Shown here: piece after piece, positions 62,602-64,000 of the stretch
Position numbering within the stretch: the stretch's first letter is position 1
Layout: every line of letters starts with the position of its first letter
Source of the DNA: JAWKJY01 sp041393535
GTDB lineage: Bacteria > Actinomycetota > Thermoleophilia > Gaiellales > Gaiellaceae
DNA length: 64,000 nucleotides
Assembly: GCA_041393535.1 (NCBI GenBank)
Contig: JAWKJY010000005.1
Coordinates: forward strand, 62,001-126,000
Reading direction: 5' to 3'
Translations under genes and position numbers: made by a program
Notes under the pieces: model-generated
Seen by the model: only the letters and a program-made list of their open reading frames with translations
Databases searched by the model: none
What the model was told of the DNA's origin: nothing

Positions 62602-63096
62602 ATGGCGACGCTGACCGTCTGGAAGTTCCCGAGCCCGACCGGCGCCGACGAGGCGATCGCGAGGCTGGCCGACCTGCAGAAGCAGCACCTGATCCAGGTG
62701 GTCGACGCGGCGGTCGTGAGCTGGCCGGCGGACAGGAAGAAGCCGAAGACGCGGCAGCTCCACGACCTCGCGGGCGCCGGCGCGATGACGGGCGCCTTCT
62801 GGGGCTTCCTCTTCGGCCTGATCTTCCTCGTGCCGCTGCTCGGCATGGCCGTCGGCGCGGCGATGGGCGCGCTCAGCGGCAAGGCCGCCGACGTCGGCAT
62901 CGACGACCGCTTCGTCGCCGAGGTGCGCGAGAAGGTGACGCCCGGGACGTCGGCGCTCTTCCTGCTCTCGCAGGACGCCGTTCGCGACCGCGTCGCGGCC
63001 GCGTTCGAGGGCGTCGAGAAGGAGCTGATCGCGACGAACCTGTCGGCGGAGCAGGAGGCCCAGCTCCGCGAGGCCTTCGCCGACGACGAGGACTAG
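62602..63096 (+). CDS. DUF1269 family membrane protein
   Basis: A 164-residue protein with the DUF1269 layout: ATLTVWKFPSPTGADEAIAR at the N-terminus, then VVSWPADRKKPKTRQLHDLA, a glycine-rich membrane hairpin (GAMTGAFWGFLFGLIFLVPL, residues 60-95), then DDRFVAEVREKVTPGTSALF. The family's function is unknown; members are often stress-induced in actinobacteria. ATG 62602 follows TGGAGGGA. Confidence 0.88.
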   Translation: MATLTVWKFPSPTGADEAIARLADLQKQHLIQVVDAAVVSWPADRKKPKTRQLHDLAGAGAMTGAFWGFLFGLIFLVPLLGMAVGAAMGALSGKAADVGIDDRFVAEVREKVTPGTSALFLLSQDAVRDRVAAAFEGVEKELIATNLSAEQEAQLREAFADDED

Positions 63097-63113
63097 GACC
63101 GTCCGGGGACCGT

Positions 63114-64000
63114 CTACGGCAGCGCGTCGCGCCCGTGCGGCGCGTCGAGCTGGAGCTCCGGTCCGAGCGGCACGATCCCGCTCGGATCGAGCTGCGGGTG
63201 GGTCAGGTAGTAGTGCCGCTTGATCTGGTCGATGTCGGTCGTGTCGCCGAAGCCGGGCCGCTGGTAGAGGTCGCGCAGGTAGCCCTGGAGCGCCGGGTAG
63301 TCGACGATCCGGCGCAGGTTGCACTTGAAGTGGCCGTGGTAGGCGGCGTCGAAGCGGACGAGCGTGGTGTAGAGGCGGACGTCCGCGAGCGTCAGCCGGT
63401 CGCCGACGAGGTAGCGCTGGCCCGCCAGCCGCAGCTCGAGCGCGTCGAGCGCGGCGAAGAGCCGGCCGAACGCGGCCTCGTAGGCCTCCTGCGAGCCGGC
63501 GAAGCCCGTCCGGTAGACGCCGTCGTTGACGTTCGCGTAGACGACCGCGTTGACCGCGTCGATCTCGTCGCGCAGCGCGGCGGGGTAGAGGTCGACGCCC
63601 GGGTCGCCGAGGTGGTCGAAGCGCTCGTTCAGGTGGACGACGATCTCGGCCGACTCGTTGTTGACGATCCGCCCGGCCGCCGTGTCCCAGAGCACCGGGA
63701 CGCTGAAGCGCCCGTCGTAGGCCGGGTCGGTCGCGAGGTAGGCCTCCGCGAGGAAGGAGAAGCCGTTGACGGGCTCCGGCTCGGGGAAGCGCCAGCCGCG
63801 GCCGTCGCGCACCGGGTCGACGACCGTGACGCCGATCGCGTCCTCGAGGCGCTTCAGCCGCCGCACGATCAGGGTCCGGTGCGCCCAGGGGCAGGCGAGC
63901 GAGACGTAGAGGTGGTAGCGGCCGGCCGGCTGCCCGGGCGCCGGCGCGTCGAGGAGCTGCGAGGGCGCCCGGCGGAAGGCGCCGCGCCCGAGGGGCTCGG
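63114..64000 (-). CDS. Glutathionyl-hydroquinone reductase (YqjG/Ecm4-like), 5' end beyond window
   Basis: The frame is open to the right edge; 295 codons are visible and the N-terminus is missing. The thioredoxin-like domain has the catalytic motif SLACPWAHRTLIVRR near 63880-63920, followed by GWRFPEPEPVNG, PVLWDTAAGRIVNNESAEIV and the helical domain LTLADVRLYTTLVRFD, then YHGHFKCNL. These are diagnostic of xi-class GSTs that reduce glutathionyl- or mycothiol-like quinone conjugates. It is convergent with the DUF1269 gene. Confidence 0.92.
   Translation of the reverse strand, partial: EPLGRGAFRRAPSQLLDAPAPGQPAGRYHLYVSLACPWAHRTLIVRRLKRLEDAIGVTVVDPVRDGRGWRFPEPEPVNGFSFLAEAYLATDPAYDGRFSVPVLWDTAAGRIVNNESAEIVVHLNERFDHLGDPGVDLYPAALRDEIDAVNAVVYANVNDGVYRTGFAGSQEAYEAAFGRLFAALDALELRLAGQRYLVGDRLTLADVRLYTTLVRFDAAYHGHFKCNLRRIVDYPALQGYLRDLYQRPGFGDTTDIDQIKRHYYLTHPQLDPSGIVPLGPELQLDAPHGRDALP

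Overview
The window is very GC-rich, densely packed DNA from an actinobacterium. The class Thermoleophilia (Solirubrobacterales/Gaiellales relatives) is my best guess. The grounds are an adenosylcobalamin-dependent ribonucleotide reductase as the RNR present, a tmk-holB-PSP1 (RicT) cluster, many GTG starts, LAL-type LuxR and ECF regulators, and many genes that appear to be leaderless. The lineage is inferred from gene content, not from a marker phylogeny.

Layout. 1-9.9 kb: a lipoprotein cut by the left edge, a ThDP-dependent acetolactate-synthase-like enzyme, OsmC, a flavin monooxygenase-like enzyme, a ferric-reductase-like flavoprotein, a quinone reductase, a cupin, an RraA-like protein, DUF1428, and an ArsR/cation-transporter pair. 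9.98-15 kb: a USP-CBS sensor protein, a P-type ATPase and a CaCA exchanger form one ion-handling operon. 15.1-20.7 kb: a LAL regulator, a peroxiredoxin-like SELENOPROTEIN with an in-frame UGA, a DUF4386-like membrane protein, a GlxA-type regulator and tRNA-Thr(CGT). 20.8-30.7 kb: HAD/GST cluster, histidine kinase, RicT, holB, tmk, LytR_C protein, O-antigen-ligase-like protein and a secreted Pro-rich protein. 30.9-33.6 kb: nrdJ. 33.65-35.13 kb: a clearly lower-GC type II restriction-modification island, convergent M and R genes. 35.3-45 kb: CDGSH/4Fe-4S protein, methyltransferase, divergent TetR, secreted surface proteins, SDR, VOC, rhodanese and enoyl-CoA hydratase. 45-50.7 kb: an ECF sigma factor with a triple-repeat membrane partner, and a soluble AAA+ protein carrying an FtsH-type M41 protease domain. 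50.7-64 kb: GH18 protein, HesB-like protein, methyltransferases, nitroreductase, GlcD-type oxidase, hydrolase, a dimethylformamidase-like cluster and a glutathionyl-hydroquinone reductase cut by the right edge.

Three genome-wide habits show. First, at least fifteen genes have a TANNNT -10 box (TATAAC in one case) only 6-8 nt before the start codon and no Shine-Dalgarno, so they are probably leaderless. Second, five convergent gene pairs end in interlocked CTAG stops. Third, about eleven single-base indels break otherwise good genes (holB, CDGSH protein, TetR, GH18, two surface proteins). Three of them fit the same lost C in GGCCCAG, which looks more like sequence error than decay.

The most interesting loci are the UxxC selenoprotein with a SECIS-like hairpin, the AAA+/M41 fusion, the R-M island and the leaderless promoter signature.
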